A stretch of DNA of 8,121 nt from Gemmatimonadota bacterium (GCA_030618065.1 JAUXEE010000070.1:1-8121), one strand, 5' to 3'. Shown: positions 1 to 7,387, counted from the stretch's first letter. Numbers and translations: made by a program. Notes: generated from the letters alone by a model not told the origin.

Positions 1-251
1 ACGGAGTGGATCACCTCCTCGGGATACCCCCCCTTCCTCAAAGCCTCTACACCCTTCATGGGATGCACGTCTGGGGTTTTTTCCCAGTCCAGGTCGTGGA
101 GGAGGCCCGCCAGACCCCAGATCTCCTCGTCTGCCCCCATCTTTCTGGCATAGAAACGAACCGCGGCCTCCACCGCGTACATGTGCTTTCTGAGTCCCTC
201 GTTCTCGACCCACTCGTGGAGGAGAGCTAGAGCATCGTTTCGATCAGGCAT
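1..251 (-). CDS. HD-superfamily hydrolase, N-terminal part (3' end beyond window)
   Basis: The visible 83 codons encode the N-terminal part of an HD-domain protein resembling the COG2316 group of predicted HD hydrolases. What is seen: RKHMYAVEAA around residues 21-30 gives the first histidine (H23), and GLLHDLDWEK around 49-58 gives the HD pair (H52, D53), followed by H63 in DVHP. HD proteins bind metal through these residues and usually hydrolyse phosphate esters; the substrate of this one cannot be told. No signal peptide is visible, so it is probably cytoplasmic. The ATG at 251 is supported by GGAGG at 259-263, seven bases upstream. The preceding acyl-CoA ligase stops only 13 bases away, so the two are very likely co-transcribed. 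The reading frame is open to base 1 and the C-terminal part is missing only because of the window edge. The family call is firm; the reaction is unknown. Confidence 0.85.
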   Translation of the reverse strand, partial: MPDRNDALALLHEWVENEGLRKHMYAVEAAVRFYARKMGADEEIWGLAGLLHDLDWEKTPDVHPMKGVEALRKGGYPEEVIHS

Positions 252-264
252 AGGATTTCCTCCC

Positions 265-2178
265 CTACTCGTCCAGCCGTGAGATGATCCGTCTGTTTCG
301 CTGGTTCAAGGGGTCCTTTCCTTCGGGCGTAAAGAGGTGATCCAGTCGGTTCTGGTAGAAGTCTCTGACCTTTCTCCGCACCATCTTCAGCGAGCTGTTG
401 AGAAGATGGTTTTCCTCCGTGAACCCCTCACCGAGGATGGCGAAGGCGGCCGGAAGCCATTCCTTCTCGAAGAGGCCGTCCCGGGAGCCTCCCCCACGGA
501 AGGAATCGATTTCCGCCTGGAAGACCCCGATGGCCGCTTCCTGGCCCTCTTCCGAGGCACAATCCAGGCCTTCCTCCCGGAGCCAATCCCTCAGGCTCTC
601 CCGGTTGGGCACGAAAAGGGCCACGGTGTACGGATCGTGGTCGTTGTGAAGCATGACCTGTTCAATGAAGGGAGAACCCGAGACGAGAGCTTCCTCGATC
701 CCCTCCGGGCTGTACTTCTCGCCCGTGCCACTGATGAGGAGGCTCTTCACCCTGCCCAGCACGGAGAGGAATCCGTCGGAATCCATATGACCCAGATCCC
801 CGGTGTAGAGCCACCCATCCCGGATGGCCTTGGCCGTGGCTTCTTCGTTCCTCCAATACCCGGCCATGACGTTCTCGCCCCGAACCACGATCTCACCCTT
901 TTTCCCCACGGGTAGCTCTTGGCCGTCCTCGTCGCGGATGCGGACTTCGAGGTTCGGGACGATCTTCCCGGAGGTGCCGAACTTATGGGCCGCCGGTCCG
1001 TTGGCGGAGATGATGGGCGCAGCCTCGGAGAGCCCGTACCCCTGGTGCATGGGGATCCCTATGGCATAGAAGAACCGCTGCATCTCGACGTCCAGGAAGG
1101 CGGCGCCGCCGATGAAGAACTCCAGCCTATCTCCGAAACCCTCCCGGACCTTCGAGAAAACGAGCTTGTCGAAAAGCCTGTGCAGGGGACCCCGGAGAGC
1201 CCGCAGCCCCTTTCCTCGGTTCCATCCCTCTCCGTTATATGCGTAGGCGTTCTTCAGCGCTCTCCGGAAGAGCTTTTCCACCCGGGGCCCCTTTTGCTTG
1301 ATGCCCTTCTCAACATTCTTTCGGAAATTGGAGGCCAGGGCAGGGACGCTGAGCATGAAGTGGGGGCGGACCTCTTTGATGTTGTCCGGAACGTTCCTCA
1401 GGTAGTCCCTGGCCGACTTGCCCGGTTGAACCGCTGCCAGCTTGGCCCCGTAGAACATCATGATGTAGATGCCCACCGTGTGGCCGAAGGAATGGTCCCA
1501 GGGGAGGATGATGAGGGACCGCCAATAGGGTTGGATCTCCGGCACCATGGCGGCGCCCTGCTCCACGTTGGCCGTGTAGTTCCGGTGGGTGAGGATGATT
1601 CCCTTGGGGTCGGCGGTGGTTCCGGAGGTATAGCTGATGGTGGCCGGATCATCCTCTCCCACGCTCTGCCAGATAGCCCCGAACTCCTCCCTGTTCTCAG
1701 CCAGCCATTCGTCCCCCATGGCCAGGAGGCGGTCCGCCTCCAACTCGTCCGGGTCTTTTGCCTCACCATCCAGGAGGATGATTGTCTCCAGATCGGGAAG
1801 ATCCTTCTTGATGGCCTCGACTTTATGGGCCTGGTTGCCCGAGACCACCACGATCCGGCAGCCGGAGTGGGCTAACCGGAACTTGAGCTCAGTCGGTTCG
1901 TTGATCTTAACCGAGATGGGAACGTTGATGGCACCCGTGTAGAAGATTCCCAGCTCGGCGATGACCCAAAGGTTGCGTCCTTCGCTGATAAGGGAGACCC
2001 GGTCGCCCTTTCGTACGCCGAGAGCCAGGAGACCGGCAGCGAAACGATGGACCTGCTCTCGTGTCTCCCGATACGTGGTTTCCACGTATTGATCGGCGGG
2101 CTTTTCCAGGAGGTAGACCTCGTCGGCGAAACGCTCGGCGCTGGTCTCCATCAGGTTGATCAGGGTGCGGCCTGGCAT
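265..2178 (-). CDS. Long-chain fatty-acid--CoA ligase (AMP-forming), ANL superfamily
   Basis: This 637-residue protein is an AMP-binding acyl-CoA synthetase, which activates a fatty acid with ATP to an acyl-adenylate and then transfers it to coenzyme A. The adenylation motifs are visible in order: the phosphate-binding loop YTSGTTADPKG at 183-193 followed by ILTHRN, the WDHSFGH segment at 227-233, GYGLSEAAP at 380-388, DGWLYTGDLG at 454-463 with the ribose-binding aspartate, the hinge region GRVKSLLISG at 475-484, and LNSSLKMVRRKV at 593-604, where K598 is the likely adenylation lysine. Length and the extended C-terminal region (about 500-637) resemble the long-chain type (COG1022) rather than short acetyl-CoA synthetases. 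No signal peptide or transmembrane helix is evident, so it is cytoplasmic or peripheral on the inner membrane. The ATG at 2178 has GGGAGG a few bases upstream. It lies 43 bases after the Met-rich protein gene and 13 bases before the HD hydrolase. Chain length preference cannot be read from the sequence; an aryl or other carboxylate substrate is possible. Confidence 0.93.
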   Translation of the reverse strand: MPGRTLINLMETSAERFADEVYLLEKPADQYVETTYRETREQVHRFAAGLLALGVRKGDRVSLISEGRNLWVIAELGIFYTGAINVPISVKINEPTELKFRLAHSGCRIVVVSGNQAHKVEAIKKDLPDLETIILLDGEAKDPDELEADRLLAMGDEWLAENREEFGAIWQSVGEDDPATISYTSGTTADPKGIILTHRNYTANVEQGAAMVPEIQPYWRSLIILPWDHSFGHTVGIYIMMFYGAKLAAVQPGKSARDYLRNVPDNIKEVRPHFMLSVPALASNFRKNVEKGIKQKGPRVEKLFRRALKNAYAYNGEGWNRGKGLRALRGPLHRLFDKLVFSKVREGFGDRLEFFIGGAAFLDVEMQRFFYAIGIPMHQGYGLSEAAPIISANGPAAHKFGTSGKIVPNLEVRIRDEDGQELPVGKKGEIVVRGENVMAGYWRNEEATAKAIRDGWLYTGDLGHMDSDGFLSVLGRVKSLLISGTGEKYSPEGIEEALVSGSPFIEQVMLHNDHDPYTVALFVPNRESLRDWLREEGLDCASEEGQEAAIGVFQAEIDSFRGGGSRDGLFEKEWLPAAFAILGEGFTEENHLLNSSLKMVRRKVRDFYQNRLDHLFTPEGKDPLNQRNRRIISRLDE

Positions 2179-2221
2179 GATCGTCCTCCCTGAGGGCGAT
2201 CCATCCGCCCCCGGGTTCTTT

Positions 2222-3088
2222 TCAGTCTCTGCCGCCCGGCGGGCCGGCGTTCACCTCGAGATTTTTCACGGTGATGGTCATCTCCATGGCGCCCCCACCT
2301 CCCAACATCCCCTCCAGCTGCTCGATCTGGGGTTTCAACATCCCCTCCACCATGGCCCGTTGGGCTTCGGGCATGTTGTCGAGCTGCGCCCTCATCCCCT
2401 CGAGTTGGGCCTGAAGTTCCTCCCGGTCGATGTCCGCCGCCTCCAATACCCCCTCGGTGATGGTCCGAGTCACGAAGGGGTGAAGGTAGCCGTCCACTTC
2501 CCGGTAGTCCTCCATGAACATGGTCAGTCGAACCGGGGACCGGCTGCCGTCCTCCTGAAGGGCCTCCCCCTCCATTTCGACTTTCCGCATGACGAGTTCT
2601 TTCTCATCCAGGGAATACCGGAAGGAAGTTGGGCGGAAGTCCTTGGCCCCCTCAGCTCCTTGGGGAACCCCGGGCAACTCCAGGCCGGAAAAATCGTCGA
2701 TGGCGAAGACTCGGACCGTATGGCCATCCACCTGCTCCGTACCGACCAGGCGAGTCCGATCTACCCACTCCTGCTGGAAGGGATTGGACCAGTCGGCCTG
2801 CGCCATGTCCTGAGGGATCGGGTTGGTCATCCCAGCCATGGTCACGGAGACGGGGATCAGGATGGGGGTGCCATCGGCATCCCTCTTCTCCATGTACATG
2901 GTCATCTCCATGCCCATCATGTCTTGCACGATGGTCACGTTCTCCACCCCTGCCAGTCGCTCCGCCTGGGCAGCCATGGCCCGGCTCATCCACTCGGCAG
3001 CATCCTGGGCATTCGCGACTACCGGGAGGGCAGCGAGGGCCGCCAACGCCAGCACCACGGTCCGGCCAACTCTCAAATCGATTCTCAT
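2222..3088 (-). CDS. Exported methionine-rich protein of unknown function
   Basis: I do not recognise a named family for this 288-residue protein. Residues 1-27 look like a Sec signal peptide: a short basic N-terminus, a hydrophobic stretch VVLALAALAALPVV, then ANA before Q28 as a signal peptidase I site. It has no lipobox. The mature part holds 23 methionines counting the start, clustered at 57-66 (MMGMEMTMYM), around 84-95 and in the C-terminal third. The middle (about 100-205) alternates short beta-type segments such as VRVFAIDDF, SFRYSLDEKELVMRKVEM and VRLTMFMEDY, with YLHPFVTRT after it, loosely like periplasmic lipoprotein-carrier or DUF4412-type folds. Residues 209-262 are predicted helical, possibly coiled-coil, rich in Glu, Gln, Leu and Met. 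Translation probably couples to the response regulator, because its ATG overlaps that gene's TGA (ATGA at 3085-3088). Export is well supported; function is unknown. Copper binding through methionines is a possibility only. Confidence 0.85.
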   Translation of the reverse strand: MRIDLRVGRTVVLALAALAALPVVANAQDAAEWMSRAMAAQAERLAGVENVTIVQDMMGMEMTMYMEKRDADGTPILIPVSVTMAGMTNPIPQDMAQADWSNPFQQEWVDRTRLVGTEQVDGHTVRVFAIDDFSGLELPGVPQGAEGAKDFRPTSFRYSLDEKELVMRKVEMEGEALQEDGSRSPVRLTMFMEDYREVDGYLHPFVTRTITEGVLEAADIDREELQAQLEGMRAQLDNMPEAQRAMVEGMLKPQIEQLEGMLGGGGAMEMTITVKNLEVNAGPPGGRD

Positions 3089-3474
3089 TCGGGGTCATTC
3101 TCCTTACCGGACGCCAGCGTCCTGTTTACGGCCTCCAACACTTCGTCAGTCGAAAAGGGCTTCTGGAGAATCTGGTCCGCCCCGAGGAGAGACGCATCGC
3201 TGAGAGCCTGGTCCCGGGATAGGAGTCCACCACCCGACATGGCCAGGACCCGAGCGTCGGGAAAGGTATTCCTGATATGGACGAGGAGCTCGATACCGTC
3301 CATCCCCGGCATGAAAATGTCGGTGAGCACCAAATCGGCGGGTTTCCCTTCATATTGCCGAAGGGCGACCTCACCGTCCGGAGCCTCGGTGACCGAATGT
3401 CCTGCGCTCTCCAGAATCTTTCTCAGAACCCGCAGGACCCCAGGTTCGTCATCGATGATGAGGATGTTCGCCAT
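3085..3474 (-). CDS. Single-domain response regulator (CheY-like receiver)
   Basis: This 129-residue protein is a stand-alone receiver domain with no output domain. All signature residues are visible: the acidic pair D8-D9 in LIIDDEPG, the phospho-acceptor D52 in VLTDIFMPGMDG, the conserved hydroxyl S80 in LAMSGGG, and K105 in QKPFS. It should accept a phosphate from a histidine kinase and act through protein contacts, as CheY or Spo0F do; the partner is not in this window. The C-terminal tail after about residue 122 (GKENDPE) is short and polar. Its TGA overlaps the start of the Met-rich exported protein by four bases, so both are probably made from one message. The ATG at 3474 has a purine-rich GGGAGAGAGAAGAG immediately upstream. 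An intrinsic-terminator-like hairpin lies only about 20 bases before the start. Whether it controls motility, stress or the neighbouring genes cannot be decided. Confidence 0.95.
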   Translation of the reverse strand: MANILIIDDEPGVLRVLRKILESAGHSVTEAPDGEVALRQYEGKPADLVLTDIFMPGMDGIELLVHIRNTFPDARVLAMSGGGLLSRDQALSDASLLGADQILQKPFSTDEVLEAVNRTLASGKENDPE

Positions 3475-3494
3475 CTCTTCTCTCTCCCTGCATC

Positions 3495-3526
3495 AAAAAA
3501 GAACAGTTGCTTCCGACAAAACAACT
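3495..3526 (-). terminator. Rho-independent terminator, possibly a leader attenuator
   Basis: Read on the minus strand, AGTTGTTT and AAGCAACT can pair over eight bases with one G-T wobble around the six-base loop TGTCGG. Four bases after the stem comes a run of six Ts (3495-3500). The shape is that of an intrinsic terminator for the upstream M14 peptidase transcript, whose stop codon is about 60 bases before it. The stem is AT-rich, hence weaker than usual for a GC-rich genome. The T run ends about 20 bases before the response regulator start, leaving no room for a separate promoter downstream of it. Either transcription of the next unit starts upstream of or within the hairpin, or the hairpin attenuates read-through. 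Confidence 0.6.
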
Positions 3527-3585
3527 TCTATCTCCTCCCGGCCCTTCGCAAACCCCCAGCTACCGGTCCCGTTCCCTACTCCCGG

Positions 3586-6210
3586 TCACTCATACATCAG
3601 AGCATTGAAGAACAGTCTCATGGTGGAGCGGGCTTGGGCCCGATTGTGGACATTGAACCCGAAGGCCAGGACCCTTCCCTCCCCCATGGAGATATCCAGG
3701 ACGGCGCCCTTTTCACGAATCCGCTCATCACCGATCATCCACCCGCTCAGCAGAAGGGGTTCGTCGGGATAGGTGACAACCACTGTGACACTGACATCAT
3801 CGCCTTCCTCCACCTCCCCTTCCTCCCCTTCCTCTCCTTCGCCCTCATCCTCGACCTCGAACACACGCCCACCCGAAAAGAAGACCATGCCCCGATCCGG
3901 CATTCCATACGCCAGAGGATGGGACGTCTCGAAATCCGCTTTCAGGATCGATCCAGGGCAGTTGAAACTGTCAGCGGGCACACCCTCCAGAAGGTTCTTC
4001 ACCGGCAGGTCGAAATGCTCGATGGGGAGATCACACGAACGGTTGTTGCAGATGAGCCGGCCGCCTTTTTGGACGAACTCCCGGAGCGCCACGATTCCCT
4101 CGTCTCCGATCCCCCCCACGTAGTCAGGGGGGATTGTCCCCACCCGGTGCCCCTCGATGATTTGAGAAGCCCCCTGATCGGCGAAGATCATGACATCGAA
4201 GCGTTCATGAAGGTCTCCGGCCCTGATCTCCGCATTGGTGACGGATTCGAAGGGGATTCCGTACGAATCGAAAATATAGGTGATCCACCCCGCATCCATG
4301 CTCGCCACCCACGCCTTATGAAGGCCGATTCTGGGCATTCGAAGGGAGGTGGTTGGAACCCTTGGGCTGCCGCCGGCGAACCGCAAGCCAGTGAGATCGG
4401 CCAACTCCCGGACCCGTTGATCCGACACTCGGCCCCCTCGCACCACATAGGTGCCCCTCGGATAACTTTCCCCGCCGAGGCTGAAGGGTTCGTCAGCCCA
4501 CCGCACTTCAGCTCCGGCCTCCAGGAGGGCCACGGCCGCCGTTATGCTGCTGTTGTCTGCATGGCTGAAGACGAAGGAACCTCCACCGGGAGCAATGGAT
4601 GGCATCTCAACGCTCTCCACCTGGGTCAGGCCAACGGAGAGGGGGGAAGACATCTCCCGGTATTCCACGCCCATCTGCAGGGGCAGGGTCCATCCTACCC
4701 CGTCATAGGGACGAAGGGGATTCCCCTCCCAATCCTCCGGATTGACCAGACCCTGCCAGAGGTGGGAGTACTTCCTGAGGTCCGGATAGGACTGCTTCTC
4801 GAAAATGTTCTTGAGGAAGAGCCCGAAGGGTTGGGCGGTGGGAAGTACAAAGGTCCCCCCGGGGTAGGGGATCCCGTTGTGCTCGAAGGCCTGGTCGGCG
4901 GCGTAGACCTCGATCCCATTCATCATCATCCGCTCCATGAGGAGCGCAGTGCTGCTTCGATCGGGCTGGTCGGCGCGTACGATATACCCATAGGGCGGTT
5001 CATTCTCGAACCGGGCCATCACGTCCGAACCCACAATATATTTGTCATATATGAGTTCGTACTTGTATCGAGCCGCGACTTCCAACACCGCCTTGCACGC
5101 CGTGTTGTTGTAAGCCACGGCATCGCCCAGCCGCCACCAACCCCCCGGCCAGGGGTTTGGATAGAACACACCCTTGGTCAGTTCCCGGTGAGCCTCCGGG
5201 AAATCGTCCACCGTAAAGTGCTGGGGCGTGGCATACCGGTACAGTTGGGTTTCGGTGAGAATCGAAGCCACGTTGTGGCCATCCACAACCTGCGTGGCGT
5301 ATCCGGGATACCAGGTGTCATATCGGATTCTGGAGATCGCCCCAGGCTGATCGTTCTCCTCGAAGGCCTTCCCCATGGCCGTTCCGATCAGGCTCTTCCA
5401 CCGCACGATGAGTGGATGGACGTTGGGGTTGGTGGGCTCCGCATCGGGGGGAATCCAGATTCGGGCCGGAAAAGGACCAGTCTGGTGTTGGTTGTAGAGG
5501 ATTTCCGGGAACCACTCCTGGGAATGAGCCCGGTTCATGTTCTGGGTTTCGACGAGATTCGCCATGAACGAATCGCGATTGTTGTCATGTCCCACATATT
5601 CGTGATATAACCAGGGAATGGGACTGACCTCATAGGGCGTTCCCACATTCCCCATATACCAGTCGGAGACGATGGTCATTCCGTCCGGGTTTGCGAAGAC
5701 CAGCAGGGCGATAACCTTCTCCCGTACCATCTCCATCTGTCGGTCGGTCCCGGTAACCAGATCGTACGCCAGTTGAGGCAGTAGCTGGGCCGGGGCCACC
5801 TCCGTGCCGTGAAGCCCCCCATCGATCCAGACGAAGCTCTTCCCCTCCTCGGCCAGCCGTCGGGCCTCCTCATCGGAAAGGCCCCGGGGAAGGCTGATTC
5901 TCCTGTTGATTTCCTTGAAATGATCCAGGCGCTGGAGGTTCTCGGCAGAAGAGATCACGCCATATTTCATCCGCCTCCCACCCGAGGTTTCTCCCATGTC
6001 CAGGACAATCATCCTGTCGGTCTGGGATGCTATATGCTCGAAGTAGCCGATGGCCTCTTCGTAGGTCATCAGATGGAAGTCCGCTCCGACCTCGAAGCCG
6101 AGGAAATCCTCCGGCGTGGTGATCTGGGCGAGGGCCCCTTGGCCACCCACCATAAAGGACACCGGAAGAAGGATCATCATGCCGACTATCGATGCCTTCA
6201 CTGATCTCAT
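3586..6210 (-). CDS. Exported M14-family zinc carboxypeptidase-like metallopeptidase with C-terminal amidotransferase-like region
   Basis: This 874-residue secreted protein begins with a signal peptide (1-29: hydrophobic IVGMMILLPVSFMVGG, then ALA before Q29). The catalytic domain spans roughly 45-390. The M14 pattern is visible: zinc ligands H134 and E137 in GGLHGTEVAP, NPDG at 174-177, the substrate-binding NNR (N211, R212) in GHDNNRDS, the third ligand H242 in NQHQTG, and a candidate catalytic glutamate E320 in SILTETQLYR. These peptidases trim or cut peptides using one zinc ion; the exact substrate is unknown. Residues about 400-620 have no clear family. From about 625 the sequence (KAWVASMDAGWITYIFDSYG, later FDVMIFADQ and LREFVQKGGRL) resembles a class I glutamine-amidotransferase-like fold, probably without catalysis. 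An acidic Glu/Gly run (787-805) interrupts this region. The ATG at 6210 is preceded by GGGAG. It follows the DUF2891 lipoprotein by 27 bases, so the two are probably one operon. Peptidase identity is firm; subfamily and substrate are inference. Confidence 0.92.
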   Translation of the reverse strand: MRSVKASIVGMMILLPVSFMVGGQGALAQITTPEDFLGFEVGADFHLMTYEEAIGYFEHIASQTDRMIVLDMGETSGGRRMKYGVISSAENLQRLDHFKEINRRISLPRGLSDEEARRLAEEGKSFVWIDGGLHGTEVAPAQLLPQLAYDLVTGTDRQMEMVREKVIALLVFANPDGMTIVSDWYMGNVGTPYEVSPIPWLYHEYVGHDNNRDSFMANLVETQNMNRAHSQEWFPEILYNQHQTGPFPARIWIPPDAEPTNPNVHPLIVRWKSLIGTAMGKAFEENDQPGAISRIRYDTWYPGYATQVVDGHNVASILTETQLYRYATPQHFTVDDFPEAHRELTKGVFYPNPWPGGWWRLGDAVAYNNTACKAVLEVAARYKYELIYDKYIVGSDVMARFENEPPYGYIVRADQPDRSSTALLMERMMMNGIEVYAADQAFEHNGIPYPGGTFVLPTAQPFGLFLKNIFEKQSYPDLRKYSHLWQGLVNPEDWEGNPLRPYDGVGWTLPLQMGVEYREMSSPLSVGLTQVESVEMPSIAPGGGSFVFSHADNSSITAAVALLEAGAEVRWADEPFSLGGESYPRGTYVVRGGRVSDQRVRELADLTGLRFAGGSPRVPTTSLRMPRIGLHKAWVASMDAGWITYIFDSYGIPFESVTNAEIRAGDLHERFDVMIFADQGASQIIEGHRVGTIPPDYVGGIGDEGIVALREFVQKGGRLICNNRSCDLPIEHFDLPVKNLLEGVPADSFNCPGSILKADFETSHPLAYGMPDRGMVFFSGGRVFEVEDEGEGEEGEEGEVEEGDDVSVTVVVTYPDEPLLLSGWMIGDERIREKGAVLDISMGEGRVLAFGFNVHNRAQARSTMRLFFNALMYE
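3796..3852 (-). repeat. Low-complexity Glu/Gly-coding tract inside the M14 peptidase
   Basis: This purine-rich tract on the coding strand is built of GAG, GAA, GGA, GGG and GAC-type codons and encodes residues 787-805 of the peptidase. Of those 19 residues 13 are acidic, five are glycine and one is valine. On the plus strand it reads as imperfect repeats of CTTCCTCCCC. Such tracts grow and shrink by slippage and usually form a flexible acidic loop. The reading frame stays intact through it. Confidence 0.7.
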
Positions 6211-6237
6211 GGTTTTTTCTCCCAGAGAACGGGGGCT

Positions 6238-7377
6238 CTATTCCGTGAGCATATACACCGCGAATGTGGCCAGCCAGTGCTCCCCCGCATAATTGCCGCT
6301 GGCGATGTGAGGGAGCGTCGCCCGGGCATGGCGTGCCGCTGAATCCAGAAGAATCAGCCGGACGGGGTCCTCCTCCGGAAGGGCTTGGGCGATGAGTCGC
6401 ATGCACCAGGCCCGGCTCAAGTTCAAGCCATCCAGATGTACGATCTTGGGGTCGGTCCGGTCCGAGACTTCCGCCGGATTCAGCAGAGACCCTGGCTCTC
6501 CGGCCGCCAATCCAGGCAAAAACTCATGGAACCAGGTGGGGAAGGCTTCCGCTCCAAGAACCCTCCGCATGAGGTCAGCTTCCATGAGAGATCGAGAGAA
6601 GAAGTCGTCGCCGTCCGGTTCCCACTGGGCCGGGTAATCTTTGTCCCCGGCGAAGTAGATCCTGGCTCTCTCCAGTAGGAGGTCCTCCAGAGGCTGGTGG
6701 CCCACGCCCCTGGCGAAATCCAGGGCGAAGGCGATCCCGAATGCGGTATTGGGGTGGACACCCCGGCGAATGGGATAGTCCTGTTTGGGGAGGAACTCCA
6801 GGTACCGGTCGGCGAAGGCAGCGGCCAAAGGCTCCAACTCAGCCCTCCACCGTCTGCCGTCTTCATCGTCCCAGCCGTGAAGCTCCTCGGTCAGCTTCAG
6901 CAACCAAGCCCAGCCGTAGCTCCGTTCAAAGGAAGCCCGGCTGGGTTGACCCAGGTAGGCCACCTCGGCCGCGACATTCTCCCTGGTAAGGAGCGCGCTC
7001 AGGGTAGTCCTGATTTCCTCCGCTTCGGGGAGGTCCGGGAAAAGCTTGAGAAGCCGAACCAGAAGCCAGTGCCCGTGCACGCAGGAGTGCCAGTCGTAGC
7101 TGCCGAAGAAAACGGGGTGGAGGGAAGATGGGCTCTGGACTTCCTCCTGGCTGTTCATGACGTGGTCGAGCTTATTGGGGTACTCACGGGTGATTCCGTG
7201 GAGGGCCAGGCCAGCGAAAAGGGAGGCTGTTTCCTGGCCCAGCTCTGGGAAAGCGGGCACGTCGACTTCGGGCGGGTCTCCTTCCTCGCACCCCACCAGT
7301 TGAGCGGCGAGGGGGGCAAAGGCAGCCAGCGTTATGAAGAAGAGAAAGGTACGCGACCTTCTGAGTGGGGTCTTCAC
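6238..7377 (-). CDS. DUF2891 family lipoprotein
   Basis: I chose the GTG at 7377, giving 379 residues, rather than upstream ATGs at 7650 or 7431. GGAGG at 7383-7387 sits five bases before this GTG, and the resulting N-terminus is a textbook lipoprotein signal: basic KTPLRRSR, a hydrophobic core FLFFITLAAFAPLAA and the lipobox LVGC with C30 as the lipidated cysteine. The rest matches DUF2891: FFGSYDWHSCVHGHW at about 90-104, FERSYGWAWLLKL at 150-162, YPIRRGVHPNTAFG at 201-214, GLNLSRAWC at 317-325 and GNYAGEHWLATFAVYML at 361-377. The protein is mostly helical, with many conserved aromatic and histidine residues that look like a polar pocket. The family has no established biochemical role that I know of; a helical-barrel enzyme acting on sugars or peptides is a guess. 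It is likely anchored to a periplasm-facing membrane. It leads a two-gene unit with the M14 peptidase, whose ATG lies 27 bases after its TAG. Confidence 0.9.
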   Translation of the reverse strand: MKTPLRRSRTFLFFITLAAFAPLAAQLVGCEEGDPPEVDVPAFPELGQETASLFAGLALHGITREYPNKLDHVMNSQEEVQSPSSLHPVFFGSYDWHSCVHGHWLLVRLLKLFPDLPEAEEIRTTLSALLTRENVAAEVAYLGQPSRASFERSYGWAWLLKLTEELHGWDDEDGRRWRAELEPLAAAFADRYLEFLPKQDYPIRRGVHPNTAFGIAFALDFARGVGHQPLEDLLLERARIYFAGDKDYPAQWEPDGDDFFSRSLMEADLMRRVLGAEAFPTWFHEFLPGLAAGEPGSLLNPAEVSDRTDPKIVHLDGLNLSRAWCMRLIAQALPEEDPVRLILLDSAARHARATLPHIASGNYAGEHWLATFAVYMLTE

Positions 7378-7382
7378 CTCAT

Positions 7383-7387
7383 CCTCC
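7383..7387 (-). promoter_or_regulatory. Ribosome binding site deciding the GTG start of the DUF2891 gene
   Basis: On the minus strand this reads GGAGG followed by ATGAG and then GTG, an ideal five-base spacing. The alternative ATG at 7431 has only a G-run before it, and the ATG at 7650 would add 91 residues ahead of the lipoprotein signal. This site therefore fixes the start. Confidence 0.75.

Noticed and set aside
919..1875. A 318-codon plus-strand open frame opposite the acyl-CoA ligase
   Set aside because: The opposite strand encodes all ordered adenylation motifs; this frame shows only composition-driven sequence.
2179..2221. The 43-base gap before the acyl-CoA ligase as a separate promoter or terminator
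   Set aside because: No stem with a T run and no promoter-like pair is visible; it holds only the ligase ribosome binding site, so read-through from the Met-rich gene is the simpler view.
2156..3772. A 538-codon plus-strand open frame across the Met-rich gene and the regulator
   Set aside because: It spans three real minus-strand genes and their gaps and contains His-rich runs that mirror the Met codons (ATG read as CAT); no ribosome binding site or domain supports it.
3801..3850. Tandem-like CTTCCTCCCC pattern on the plus strand as a CRISPR or regulatory repeat
   Set aside because: The units are imperfect, have no spacers and code in frame for the acidic loop of the peptidase; it is a coding low-complexity tract.
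3277..5610. A 777-codon open frame on the plus strand opposite the M14 peptidase
   Set aside because: It is the reverse-strand shadow of a GC-rich gene: rich in His, Pro, Gly and Arg, without any family motif, running on past the peptidase into the regulator gene, while the minus strand carries clear signal peptide, zinc-site and receiver motifs.
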